The notes under the pieces were generated by a model. The model saw nothing but the letters and a program-made list of their open reading frames with translations. It made no database searches and was not told where the DNA came from. Below are positions 1 to 7,666 of a DNA stretch of 42,851 nt, piece after piece. This DNA is from an uncultured Coriobacteriales bacterium (GTDB lineage: Bacteria; Actinomycetota; Coriobacteriia; Coriobacteriales; Eggerthellaceae). Position 1 is the first letter of the stretch. Every line of letters starts with the position of its first letter. Position numbers and translations under genes: made by a program. The stretch covers positions 1 through 42,851 of the forward strand of contig CAMPNZ010000004.1 in the NCBI GenBank assembly GCA_946892075.1, read 5' to 3'.

Positions 1-174
1 TCGTACTTGTTTTCGTAAGAAGAAGAGACTTTAAATGCGCGTTTAATAGTTTGGTAACATTTTACTCTATAAGTAAGCAATGGGGGGCGGGTATTGCGTT
101 AAAATAAAGATGTTACAGTTAGTGCTGGGTCTGCAACCTACAACCTAGTGAAACCTTTGCATGAGGAGGATATT

Positions 175-621
175 ATGACCCAATATAAACGCATTTTCGC
201 TGCACTCGACGGCGGTTCAACGCAAGAAGCAGTAGCAAAACGCGCGGCGTTGCTTGCGCATTACAACAATGCCGACTTGTTGTTTGGGCACGTCATCGAT
301 TCAGTTCCTTACGAGGCGAACGGCATCGACTTTGCCGCGTTGTGTCGCGATGGCAAGGAAAATCTTGAACGTGAGTTAAGTGGCGTTTTCAAGGAAATTC
401 GCGAAGATCACGACATTAAGTCGGTTGATTTCAAGGTACACGCTGGTCGTATTACCGATACGCTCGTTGAAAGCCTCATTGAGCCGTTTAAGCCCGATTT
501 GGTAATTTGCGGCGCACGTGGTTTGTCGAACATCAAGTATGCGCTGGTAGGAAGCGTATCGACGTTTTTGATTCGCAACATGAAGTGCGACGTGTTGGTG
601 GTAAAGCCAGAAGACGAGTAG
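175..621 (+). CDS. UspA-family universal stress protein
   Basis: A 148-residue single-domain universal stress protein, a cytoplasmic nucleotide-binding fold usually induced under stress. The C-terminal half carries the ATP-binding signature G-x2-G-x9-G-S (GARG, nine residues, then GS), so this is the ATP-binding type. The reading frame extends to a GTG at 148, but the ATG at 175 is preferred because a strong ribosome site (GAGGAGGA, 163-170) sits just before it and family members begin at MTQYKRIFAA-like sequence. The gene stands alone; the next gene is about 470 bp downstream. No specific stress or partner can be inferred. Confidence 0.9.
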   Translation: MTQYKRIFAALDGGSTQEAVAKRAALLAHYNNADLLFGHVIDSVPYEANGIDFAALCRDGKENLERELSGVFKEIREDHDIKSVDFKVHAGRITDTLVESLIEPFKPDLVICGARGLSNIKYALVGSVSTFLIRNMKCDVLVVKPEDE

Positions 622-1090
622 GCGCTTTTGTAGGGCGCGTAAGGCGCGCAGGGTGTAAGGCGCGTAGTTTATAATGTGGACGTTTTGCGCTCGACCGCTG
701 TTTTTGCTCTATGGCCTTTTGCAATGCAGCTTTTTGCTGTAAGGCCTTTTGCAGTACGAAATTTTAGATGCAGCACGTTATTCGTAAGGAACACTTGTTA
801 GGAACAGGGGTTTGCATACGATGCGTGCTGCTTTTTGCTTGATGGTGCACATGCGGCACTCGTTCACCCTCAAAGTTGCAAGCAGCTTCGCGCACGGTGA
901 GTCAATCTGCTTGTTACCCTTTCGTGTTCCATATTAATGTACGCACACCAATTTGTGCGCTGTACGCGTATATACAGGATATTGTTTCTTGCTGTTTTGC
1001 TGTAATATCTGCGCGTCTTGTGGGAAAATCATGGTATAGTATTCAGATTATTTTACAAACGTCAGCCCCTCAACGCGAGAATGGATCAGT
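622..1090. other. Intergenic region with 30-bp repeat and orphan -10 box
   Basis: No convincing gene. It holds a tandem imperfect repeat (701-730 and 731-760; each begins TTTTTGCT and contains GGCCTTTTGCA) and a consensus TATAAT at 670-675 just after uspA with no matching downstream ORF. Close to putP there is a TATAGT (1035-1040) that could be its -10 box, although I see no good -35. Short reading frames here lack ribosome sites. Confidence 0.4.
701..760 (+). repeat. Tandem 30-bp direct repeat, two copies
   Basis: Two adjacent copies of about 30 bp share TTTTTGCT, then GGCCTTTTGCA, differing at a few positions. It lies 25 bp downstream of an orphan TATAAT. It could be a duplicated spacer or part of a small transcript. 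Confidence 0.55.
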
Positions 1091-2665
1091 ATGCTCGAAC
1101 ACGATTTTCTAGTGCTGTTTGCAATGCTTTTGTACTTCATTGTTGTTCTGACAATAGGTTTTGTGTACGCGAAGCGCTCAAATTCCTCAACCTCAGAGTA
1201 CTTCTTAGGCGGGCGCGGCGTTGGCCCCTGGCTTACCGCGCTTTCTGCTGAAGCTTCCGACATGTCGGGCTGGTTGCTTATGGGCTTGCCAGGTGTTGCG
1301 TATTTCACGGGCGCGTCTGAGGCCGTTTGGACGGGCGTGGGCATTGCGCTGGGTACCTACCTCAACTGGAAGCTGGTCGCCAAGCGTTTGCGTGTGTATT
1401 CCGAGCTTACAGAGTCAATTACTCTGCCCGATTTCTACTCTAAGCGCTACGGCGACACCAAAAACATCATCTCGACGGTAGCTGCGCTTATTATCGTGCT
1501 GTTTTTCAGCATTTACGTGGGAAGTTGTTTTGTTACGGTCGGAAAATTGTTCGCTACCTTGTTCGGCTTAAACTATGCTGCGATGATGGTGCTGGGCGCT
1601 ATCATCGTATTTTTGTACACGCTGGTCGGCGGCTACTTATCGGTTGTCGTAACCGATTTTGTACAAGGCATTCTTATGTTTTTTGCACTGGCGATGGTGG
1701 TGTGCGGCTCAATAATTTGGGCGGGCGGCTTCAACGAAACGCTCGCGTTTCTGCAGGCAATCCCCGGTTTTTTGAGCATCACTGAACACGCAAAACCCGT
1801 TCTTGACGCCACCGGTTATCAAGTGGCACTCGATCAGCTTCCCGCGTTTGCAACCCCCGCGCCCTTTAGCGCACTTGCCGCGCTTTCCCTGTTGGCGTGG
1901 GGTTTGGGATATTTCGGCATGCCTCAAGTGCTGGTGCGCTTTATGTCGGCGCGCCACGTGTCCGACATCAAGAAATCACGCATCATCGCGGTGTTATGGT
2001 GCGTCATCTCTATGGCAAGCGCCATTCTTATTGGGTTGGTGTCGCGCGTTATTTTGCCCACCTATTTTGGAACGCAATCGCAAGCCGAAAACGCGTTTAT
2101 CGTGCTTGCGCAGATGATGCTGCCGTCATTTATGTGCGGCGTTGTTGTTTCTGGCATTTTTGCGGCGTCGATGTCGTCTTCGTCATCGTATTTGCTGATT
2201 GCTGGCTCATCGGTTGCCGAGAACCTGTATCGCGGCATGCTGCGCCGCCACGCCAGCGATAGGGAAGTGCTTATTGTTGCGCGCTTCACGCTGATTGTGG
2301 TGTTTATGTTCGGCATTTTGGTTGCCTATGACGAACATTCCTCCATCTTTGCCGTTGTGTCGCATGCGTGGGCAGGGCTTGGCGCGTCGTTTGGCCCGCT
2401 GACGCTGCTTTCACTGTATTGGAAGCGCTCAACGAAGCAAGGCGCGCTGGCAGGCATGCTCGCAGCAACAGCGTTCGTGATTTTCTGGGTGCAAGTTCTG
2501 GCGCCTCTTGGTGGGGTTTTTGGCATCTACGAGCTGCTTCCTGCATTCTGCGTGGGAACGCTTGTGCACGTTATCGTTAGTTTATGCACGTCGAAAGCGC
2601 ATGCCGATGCCCAGAAGTCGCATGAACTTTTTGACGCGTACCAAACAAAGCTTGCAGAAAAATAA
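1091..2665 (+). CDS. putP: Sodium/proline symporter (SSS family, PutP-like)
   Basis: A 524-residue polytopic membrane protein of the solute:sodium symporter family, close in length to E. coli PutP (502). The hydrophobic N-terminal helix is followed by the highly conserved stretch SEASDMSGWLLMGLPG-like (here AEASDMSGWLLMGLPG, residues 53-68), in which Asp57 corresponds to the Na+-binding Asp55 of E. coli PutP. Further hydrophobic segments repeat through the protein, consistent with about 13 transmembrane helices. It imports proline (less certainly another solute) using the sodium gradient. The ribosome site upstream of ATG 1091 is weak (GAGAATGGA). It is monocistronic, with no clear hairpin terminator after the stop. 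Confidence 0.88.
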   Translation: MLEHDFLVLFAMLLYFIVVLTIGFVYAKRSNSSTSEYFLGGRGVGPWLTALSAEASDMSGWLLMGLPGVAYFTGASEAVWTGVGIALGTYLNWKLVAKRLRVYSELTESITLPDFYSKRYGDTKNIISTVAALIIVLFFSIYVGSCFVTVGKLFATLFGLNYAAMMVLGAIIVFLYTLVGGYLSVVVTDFVQGILMFFALAMVVCGSIIWAGGFNETLAFLQAIPGFLSITEHAKPVLDATGYQVALDQLPAFATPAPFSALAALSLLAWGLGYFGMPQVLVRFMSARHVSDIKKSRIIAVLWCVISMASAILIGLVSRVILPTYFGTQSQAENAFIVLAQMMLPSFMCGVVVSGIFAASMSSSSSYLLIAGSSVAENLYRGMLRRHASDREVLIVARFTLIVVFMFGILVAYDEHSSIFAVVSHAWAGLGASFGPLTLLSLYWKRSTKQGALAGMLAATAFVIFWVQVLAPLGGVFGIYELLPAFCVGTLVHVIVSLCTSKAHADAQKSHELFDAYQTKLAEK

Positions 2666-2788
2666 ATTTTTAGAAATTATTGCTGAACAGGCTTTTTGCT
2701 GAATTTTGTGCGCCGTATTTTCCACGATATGCGTCTGACGTGGGAAAATGTGCAGGGAGTGTAGATACACCCGGGTGCGTGTAGGATG

Positions 2789-2817
2789 TTGACACGAACC
2801 TTTATCTAGCGTATTAT
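2789..2817 (+). promoter_or_regulatory. Consensus promoter for tRNA-tuf transcription unit
   Basis: TTGACA (2789-2794), a 17-bp spacer and TATTAT (2812-2817). Perfect -35, ideal spacing and a 5/6 -10 box, about 75 bp ahead of the first tRNA, as expected for a strongly expressed stable-RNA/tuf operon. Confidence 0.85.
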
Positions 2818-2896
2818 TCTCGTGCTCATGTGCGAAGCACCTGTGTACATGTGCAGGAAGCTTGATAACTACACATGAATGAAGCACCAATTTTGT

Positions 2897-2981
2897 GGGA
2901 GTGTGCCCGAGTGGTTAAAGGGGACGGGCTGTAAACCCGTTAGCTATGCTTACCAAGGTTCGAATCCTTGCGCTCCCACCA
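2897..2981 (+). tRNA. tRNA-Tyr (GTA)
   Basis: Class II tRNA with a long variable arm. Acceptor GGGAGTG pairs with CGCTCCC, the discriminator is A (2978), and CCA is encoded (2979-2981). The anticodon stem ACGGG/CCCGT encloses loop CTGTAAA, anticodon GTA. First of three tRNAs ahead of tuf. Confidence 0.95.
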
Positions 2982-2985
2982 TCGC

Positions 2986-3061
2986 GCCCGTGTAGCTCAG
3001 TCGGTAGAGCACTTCGTTGGTAACGAAGAGGTCACCGGTTCAAGTCCGGTCGCGGGCTCCA
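2986..3061 (+). tRNA. tRNA-Thr (GGT)
   Basis: Acceptor GCCCGTG pairs with CGCGGGC; D-arm GCTC/GAGC; anticodon stem CTTCG/CGAAG with loop TTGGTAA, anticodon GGT; T-arm ACCGG-TTCAAGT-CCGGT; encoded CCA. Only 4 bp separate it from tRNA-Tyr, so both are cut from one transcript. Confidence 0.95.
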
Positions 3062-3065
3062 CTTT

Positions 3066-3142
3066 GGCGGTGTAGCTCAGGTGGTCAGAGCACACGGTTC
3101 ATACCCGTGGCGTCACTGGTTCGAATCCAGTCACCGCTACCA
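3066..3142 (+). tRNA. tRNA-Met (CAT), elongator type
   Basis: Acceptor GGCGGTG pairs with CACCGCT, anticodon stem CACGG/CCGTG with loop TTCATAC, T-arm ACTGG-TTCGAAT-CCAGT, encoded CCA. The anticodon stem lacks the three G-C pairs of initiator tRNA, so this is an elongator; an Ile2 tRNA with a modified CAT anticodon cannot be fully excluded. The first acceptor pair reads G1-U72, a wobble. Confidence 0.9.
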
Positions 3143-3242
3143 GTTACCTAACATCCGATATGGATGTTTTAGTATACAATCGAAACGTAACAGTAGGAAA
3201 TTAGTCGCACGCAAGCGATTAAGCAACAAGGAGGATGATTTC

Positions 3243-4445
3243 ATGGCTAAAGAGAAGTTTGACCGTTCAAAGCCACATGTTAACATCGGTACTATTGGTC
3301 ACGTAGACCACGGTAAAACAACCCTTACCGCAGCAATTTCAAAGACACTGTCACAAAATGACGGTTCACATGGCACTGCCCATGCAGACTTTACCGCATT
3401 TGAAGATATCGATAAGGCTCCTGAAGAGCGCGAGCGTGGTATTACCATCTCAATTGCTCACATCGAGTACGAAACCGATAAGCGTCACTATGCACACGTA
3501 GACTGCCCAGGCCATGCCGACTACGTTAAGAACATGATTACTGGTGCTGCTCAGATGGACGGCGCAATTCTCGTAATTGCTGCAACCGATGGTCCTATGG
3601 CCCAAACTCGTGAGCACATCCTTCTTGCTCGTCAGGTAGGCGTACCTTACATCGTAGTATTCCTGAACAAATGCGACATGGTTGATGACGAAGAACTTAT
3701 CGACCTTGTTGAAATGGAAACTCGTGAGCTTCTTTCAACCTATGAATTCCCAGGAGATGATATTCCTATCATCCGCGGTTCTGCTTTGAAGGCACTCGAA
3801 GGTGACGCAAAGTGGCAGGAAAAGATTTGGGAGCTTATGGATGCTGTTGATACATACATCCCAACTCCTGAACGTGACACCGACAAGCCTTTCTTGATGG
3901 CTGTTGAAGATACCATGACGATTACCGGACGTGGTACTGTTGCAACTGGTCGTGTTGAGCGCGGTGTTCTGCACCTGAACGATCCTATGGAGATTGTTGG
4001 TATTAAAGATACGCAAAGCACCGTTTGCACGGGTATCGAAATGTTCCGCAAGCTTCTTGATGAAGCGCAAGCAGGCGACAACATCGGATGCTTGATGCGT
4101 GGTATTAAGCGCGAAGACATCATCCGTGGTCAGGTACTTTGCAAGCCTGGTTCAGTTACACCTCACACCGACTTCAAAGGCCAAGTATACGTTCTTACAA
4201 AGGAAGAAGGCGGACGTCACACCCCATTCTTCGATGGTTATCGTCCTCAGTTCTACTTCCGCACCACCGACGTTACAGGTGTTGCACATCTTCCTGAGGG
4301 AACCGAAATGGTTATGCCTGGTGACAACGTTGAGATTACCGCTCAGCTTATTCACCCCATCGCTATGGAGCAGGGTCTTCGCTTTGCTATCCGTGAAGGT
4401 GGACGTACCGTTGGTTCTGGCCGCGTAACTGAAATTATCAAATAG
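3243..4445 (+). CDS. tuf: Elongation factor Tu
   Basis: A 400-residue GTPase that delivers aminoacyl-tRNA to the ribosome. GTP-binding motifs are intact: GHVDHGKT (19-26), DCPGH (87-91) and NKCD (142-145), with the switch I segment APEERERGITI (59-69). Domains II and III follow at normal length. The ATG at 3243 is set by the strong ribosome site AAGGAGGA (3228-3235); a longer frame reaches back into the tRNA-Met gene and is not real. Codon choice is restricted as expected for a very highly expressed gene. It is cotranscribed with the three upstream tRNAs, an arrangement also known from the E. coli tufB operon. Confidence 0.99.
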   Translation: MAKEKFDRSKPHVNIGTIGHVDHGKTTLTAAISKTLSQNDGSHGTAHADFTAFEDIDKAPEERERGITISIAHIEYETDKRHYAHVDCPGHADYVKNMITGAAQMDGAILVIAATDGPMAQTREHILLARQVGVPYIVVFLNKCDMVDDEELIDLVEMETRELLSTYEFPGDDIPIIRGSALKALEGDAKWQEKIWELMDAVDTYIPTPERDTDKPFLMAVEDTMTITGRGTVATGRVERGVLHLNDPMEIVGIKDTQSTVCTGIEMFRKLLDEAQAGDNIGCLMRGIKREDIIRGQVLCKPGSVTPHTDFKGQVYVLTKEEGGRHTPFFDGYRPQFYFRTTDVTGVAHLPEGTEMVMPGDNVEITAQLIHPIAMEQGLRFAIREGGRTVGSGRVTEIIK

Positions 4446-4464
4446 TTTTTGTTGTGCACTTGGT

Positions 4465-4496
4465 GAGCCCACAGCATTCCTGTGGGCTCGCTTTAC
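4465..4496 (+). terminator. Hairpin after tuf
   Basis: A 10-bp perfect stem (GAGCCCACAG, 4465-4474, with CTGTGGGCTC, 4480-4489) and a 5-nt loop, followed by a short, T-containing tail (GCTTTACTT). A probable intrinsic terminator or attenuator; the weak T-run suggests partial read-through to rpmG. Confidence 0.7.
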
Positions 4497-4554
4497 TTAA
4501 ATTCGTGTGTAAACAAGCAGAAATGAACAGAACCGTTTTGGTTGCACACGTGTT

Positions 4555-4569
4555 GCTTATGTCATAAGC
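4555..4569. promoter_or_regulatory. Short perfect palindrome upstream of rpmG
   Basis: GCTTATG and CATAAGC flank one base (7-1-7 inverted repeat), about 100 bp before rpmG in the gap after the tuf hairpin. It has operator-like symmetry, but no regulator can be named. Confidence 0.35.
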
Positions 4570-4668
4570 GTTGTGCGTCTTTCGCACGCGCAGGCAAGCA
4601 TACCGCGTATACATGTGAAGTTACATAAGCAAATAAGCAGACACGAGCTCGTTTAAGAGGAGTTATTC

Positions 4669-4818
4669 ATGCGTACAATGGTCACCTTAGCGTGCACAGA
4701 GTGCAAGCGCCGTAATTATACGACCACGAAAAATAAGCAGACCTTACCTGATCGCTTTGAAATTAAGAAGTATTGCAAGTGGTGCGGTAACCATACCGTT
4801 CATCGCGAGACTCGTTAG
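4669..4818 (+). CDS. rpmG: 50S ribosomal protein L33
   Basis: A 49-residue L33 of the zinc-ribbon (C+) type. Two cysteine pairs are present, CTEC near residues 9-12 and CKWC near 36-39, which bind zinc. The ribosome site AGAGGAG lies just upstream of ATG 4669. The frame ends at TAG 4818, 19 bp before tRNA-Trp. The order rpmG, tRNA-Trp, secE, nusG is common in Gram-positive bacteria and supports the call. Its small size puts it below common ORF-length cut-offs. Confidence 0.97.
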   Translation: MRTMVTLACTECKRRNYTTTKNKQTLPDRFEIKKYCKWCGNHTVHRETR

Positions 4819-4837
4819 TGTTTGATGACACAAGCAT

Positions 4838-4914
4838 AGGCCAGTAGCTCCAATTGGTAGAGCGGCGGTCTCCAAAACCGCATGTTGGGGGTTCGAGTCC
4901 CTCCTGGCCTGCCA
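4838..4914 (+). tRNA. tRNA-Trp (CCA)
   Basis: Acceptor AGGCCAG pairs with CTGGCCT, discriminator G, encoded CCA (4912-4914). The anticodon arm GCGGT-CTCCAAA-ACCGC gives anticodon CCA; D-arm GCTC/GAGC and a GGGGG/CCCTC T-stem are intact. Placed between rpmG and secE as in many bacteria. Confidence 0.96.
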
Positions 4915-4920
4915 GCTTGT

Positions 4921-4976
4921 AAGCAGCTTGCTTTCAGGTTACTATAAGCGTATAGCAATCTGAAGTCAGGCTGCTT
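4921..4976 (+). terminator. Long 56-nt hairpin after tRNA-Trp
   Basis: An almost continuous inverted repeat: AAGCAGC (4921-4927) pairs with GCTGCTT (4970-4976), TTTCAG (4932-4937) with CTGAAG (4960-4965), CTATA (4942-4946) with TATAG (4951-4955), loop AGCG. Counting wobbles, about 24 of 26 positions pair. It sits 6 bp after the tRNA CCA and is followed by TGTTTG. It may be a terminator, an RNase III processing site or a small mobile repeat. Confidence 0.6.
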
Positions 4977-4977
4977 G

Positions 4978-5005
4978 TTTGACGTTTAATGACACGTTTT
5001 ATAAT
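4978..5005 (+). promoter_or_regulatory. Probable secE-nusG promoter
   Basis: TTTGAC (4978-4983) and a perfect TATAAT (5000-5005), spacer 16 bp (15 if TTGACG is taken). It begins immediately after the long hairpin, so secE-nusG can be transcribed independently of the tuf unit. Confidence 0.7.
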
Positions 5006-5024
5006 ACGTTTATGACACGTTTTA
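4989..5024 (+). repeat. 13-bp direct repeat around the secE -10 box
   Basis: ATGACACGTTTTA occurs at 4989-5001 and again at 5012-5024, start-to-start 23 bp, about two helical turns. The first copy runs into the -10 box; the second lies in the likely initial transcript. An operator is possible. Confidence 0.6.
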
Positions 5025-5048
5025 GTGTTGAGTAAAGTAGGTTAGAGT

Positions 5049-5465
5049 ATGGCACATAAATCGAAGACACAGCGTGCGAAAGCATCTGCTGCTCGTAGCG
5101 CCCGCAAGGCAGAACGCGAGGAGATGACAAGCACCGATCAGCAAACGCAAGAGCGTGTAGAGACGTCTGCTGAAAAGCCGAAAAAGTCGATCTTCAAGAA
5201 ATCAAAGCAAGACGTGCGCACTCAAACGCCTGACGTGCTTGTTCCCAAAAAGTCGGAATCAACAGAGCCTAAGAAATCGCGCTTGTCCTTTTTCAAAGAC
5301 GTTAAATCGGAACTGAAGCGCGTTACGTGGCCAACGAAAGCTGACGTATTGCAGTGGAGCGTTGTGGTAGTTGTAGCGCTTATCTTCTTTGGTATTTATG
5401 TTGGCGTCCTTGACAACGCTATTATTACTCCGCTGCTGTTTGCTATTTCGGGGTTAGGGGCGTAA
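5049..5465 (+). CDS. secE: Preprotein translocase subunit SecE
   Basis: A 138-residue SecE, the small membrane subunit of the SecYEG channel. The conserved core is the C-terminal 60 residues: an amphipathic segment FFKDVKSELKRVTWPTK followed by one transmembrane helix (about residues 105-128). About 75 residues of Lys/Ala/Glu-rich, probably unstructured sequence precede it, longer than in single-helix SecE of Firmicutes but like actinobacterial forms. The ribosome site is weak. The stop is 2 bp before nusG, so the two genes are translationally linked. Confidence 0.95.
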   Translation: MAHKSKTQRAKASAARSARKAEREEMTSTDQQTQERVETSAEKPKKSIFKKSKQDVRTQTPDVLVPKKSESTEPKKSRLSFFKDVKSELKRVTWPTKADVLQWSVVVVVALIFFGIYVGVLDNAIITPLLFAISGLGA

Positions 5466-5467
5466 TC

Positions 5468-6007
5468 GTGTCGAAAAAATGGTATGTTCTTCACACGTAT
5501 TCAGGATACGAGAATAAGGTAAAAAACACGCTTGAACAGCGCATTGAGGCTCTTGGTCTTGAAAACAACATTTTTGCTATCGAAATTCCAACCGAAACGG
5601 TTACCGAAATTAAAGATGGCGGAAAGCGTGTTGAAGCCGAGCACAAGGTACTTCCAGGCTACGTGCTTGTTCGCATGGAACTTGATTCGCGCAGCTGGTC
5701 GTATGTTCGCAATACGCCAGGTGTTACGGGCTTTGTTGGTTCGCAGGGCAAGCCCGAGCCGCTTACTCGTGAAGAGTACAACAAAATTATGGGCTACACG
5801 AAAAAAGCAGCTGGTGTGCCTGTTAAAACATCAACATCTATCACGGTGGGCGACCCCGTTCGCGTTATATCGGGCCCGCTTGCCGATTTCGATGGTACGG
5901 TATCTGAGGTGTGTTCTGATACCGGCAAAGTGAAAGTTATGGTTTCTATTTTCGGTCGTGAAACGCCGGTTGAGCTTTCCTTCGATCAGGTTTCACGCAT
6001 CGAATAA
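5468..6007 (+). CDS. nusG: Transcription termination/antitermination protein NusG
   Basis: A 179-residue NusG, which binds the RNA polymerase clamp and links transcription to Rho or the ribosome. The N-terminal NGN domain starts KWYVLHTYSGYENKVK, and the C-terminal KOW domain is recognisable in VGDPVRVISGPLADFDGTV. Length is typical. It starts with GTG at 5468, right after the secE stop. It belongs to the secE-nusG-rplK-rplA string, the conserved start of the rpoBC region. Confidence 0.98.
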   Translation: MSKKWYVLHTYSGYENKVKNTLEQRIEALGLENNIFAIEIPTETVTEIKDGGKRVEAEHKVLPGYVLVRMELDSRSWSYVRNTPGVTGFVGSQGKPEPLTREEYNKIMGYTKKAAGVPVKTSTSITVGDPVRVISGPLADFDGTVSEVCSDTGKVKVMVSIFGRETPVELSFDQVSRIE

Positions 6008-6182
6008 GCCCGCAATAAAGTCGCTTAGCTGCGCTTTTGTTGTGTGGAACGGCAAAACTGCTTGCATGCATCAGTTTTGTAACGCGTACTACCGCATGCA
6101 CATACCTAACTGTCGCGCCTGAGTGGACACAGGGCTTCTCGCGAATAGGTAGAAAGTTGGATTATTGTGAAAGGATTTTCTA

Positions 6183-6686
6183 ATGGCTCCAAAAGCTAAG
6201 AAAGCAACCGGTTTTGTTAAGTTGCAAATTCCTGCAGGTGCTGCGAATCCAGCTCCTCCTGTGGGTCCTGCCTTGGGTGCACAAGGCGTAAACATCATGC
6301 AGTTCTGCCAAGCGTTCAACGCGCAAACGCAGGAGCAATCGGGAACTATCATCCCTGTTGAGATTACTGTTTATGAAGACAAGTCGTTTACGTTTGTGTG
6401 CAAAACACCTCCAGCGGCCGTTCTTATCAAAGAAAAGCTGGGCATTAAATCGGGCGCCGGCATTCCTCAGTTGCAGTCGGTAGGCACGCTGACGCTTGAT
6501 CAGCTGCGCGAAATTGCAGAAATCAAGCTTCCCGATTTGAACGCTAACACCATTGAAGCAGCAATGGAAGTTATCGCTGGTACAGCTCGCTCGATGGGCG
6601 TTCGTATTGAAGGCCGCGAGATGAAAAAGAAGTACGTTCCTTCAAAGAAACTTGCAGAAGCACTGAAAGCTGCTTCGCAAGCATAA
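6183..6686 (+). CDS. rplK: 50S ribosomal protein L11
   Basis: A 167-residue L11, component of the GTPase-associated centre of the large subunit. The N-terminal domain (KLQIPAGAANPAPPVGPALGAQGVNIMQFC) and the RNA-binding C-terminal domain ending in GTARSMGV are canonical. After the usual end of the protein there is an extra basic/alanine-rich tail of about 24 residues (GREMKKKYVPSKKLAEALK...), whereas most bacterial L11 proteins stop near residue 141-143. Ribosome site GAAAGGA precedes ATG 6183. The 175-bp gap after nusG may hold a promoter; none is clear. Confidence 0.97.
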   Translation: MAPKAKKATGFVKLQIPAGAANPAPPVGPALGAQGVNIMQFCQAFNAQTQEQSGTIIPVEITVYEDKSFTFVCKTPPAAVLIKEKLGIKSGAGIPQLQSVGTLTLDQLREIAEIKLPDLNANTIEAAMEVIAGTARSMGVRIEGREMKKKYVPSKKLAEALKAASQA

Positions 6687-6778
6687 ACGTACCTGTAACC
6701 TTATTGCCCGTGCGCGCGTGTGCGTGCATGTAAGTGGAAGAACATCACGTTCGTTTCCCTACCACGAAAGGAAGTATC

Positions 6779-7489
6779 ATGGCAAAGAATTCAAAGAACT
6801 ACAAGGCTGCTTCTGCAGCAATCGAAAAGGAGCTGTATGCTCCGCTTGAGGCATTTGAGCTGCTGAAAAGCTTTCCTCATGCAAAGTTTGACGAAACGGT
6901 TGAAGCGCATTTTCGCTTAGGTGTTGATACGCGTAAGGCCGATCAGCAAATTCGCGGAACAGTAAGCCTGCCTCACGGTTCTGGTAAAACGGTTCGCGTT
7001 GCTGTGTTTGCGGAAGGCGACGCTGCTCGTGCTGCCGAGGAAGCTGGCGCGGATATCGTTGGATCGGACGATTTGATTGCTGATGTTCTAGCAGGCAATA
7101 TCAACTTTGACGCAGCAGTTTCAACGCCCGATCAGATGGCGAAAGTTGGTCGTTTGGGTAAGGTGCTGGGTCCTCGCGGACTTATGCCAAACCCGAAACT
7201 TGGTACCGTTACGCCTGATGTTGCAAAGGCAATCGGCGAGCTGAAAGGTGGTCGTGTGGAATATCGCGCCGACCGTTTTGGTATTGCTCATGTTGTGCTT
7301 GGCAAAGTAAGCTTCGACGCGAAAGCTCTTGCAGAGAACTACGGTGTGGTATTTGACGAGCTGTTGCGCGCAAAACCTGCCAGCGCAAAGGGTCGCTACG
7401 TAAAGAGCATTTCGGTGTCGTCAACTATGAGTCCTGGTATTCCTGTTGATTCTGCTGTTCAGAAAGAGTACAGCACGCCTGTTGCGTAG
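6779..7489 (+). CDS. rplA: 50S ribosomal protein L1
   Basis: A 236-residue L1, which forms the mobile L1 stalk and in many bacteria represses its own L11-L1 mRNA. The hallmark LGKVLGPRGLMPNPKLGTVT is present in the middle, flanked by the usual two domains. ATG 6779 is chosen over an upstream extension because AAAGGAAG (6767-6774) is well spaced and the protein then begins MAKNSKNYKAA. A terminator follows at 7611-7641, so the usual partners rplJ-rplL are not cotranscribed here. Confidence 0.98.
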   Translation: MAKNSKNYKAASAAIEKELYAPLEAFELLKSFPHAKFDETVEAHFRLGVDTRKADQQIRGTVSLPHGSGKTVRVAVFAEGDAARAAEEAGADIVGSDDLIADVLAGNINFDAAVSTPDQMAKVGRLGKVLGPRGLMPNPKLGTVTPDVAKAIGELKGGRVEYRADRFGIAHVVLGKVSFDAKALAENYGVVFDELLRAKPASAKGRYVKSISVSSTMSPGIPVDSAVQKEYSTPVA

Positions 7490-7610
7490 GCTTGTTGCGA
7501 AGCTTGCAGCTGCAAAGCGTGTTGCTGCTGCGAAGCTTGGTGCACAAGAGCGCGGCACAAGGCACATCGTAAGGGCGCTGTACAAGGGCGCTACAATGAA
7601 AGATATGGGG

Positions 7611-7641
7611 GGAGCATCGAGGTTGCGCGGTGCTCCTTTTT
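7611..7641 (+). terminator. Intrinsic terminator after rplA
   Basis: A 9-bp stem (GGAGCATCG with CGGTGCTCC arms, one G-T wobble, arms 7611-7619 and 7628-7636) and an 8-nt loop, followed by TTTTTGTTT. A good rho-independent terminator closing the secE-rplA unit. Confidence 0.85.
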
Positions 7642-7666
7642 GTTTGCAGTGAGAAGTGGTGGGGAA

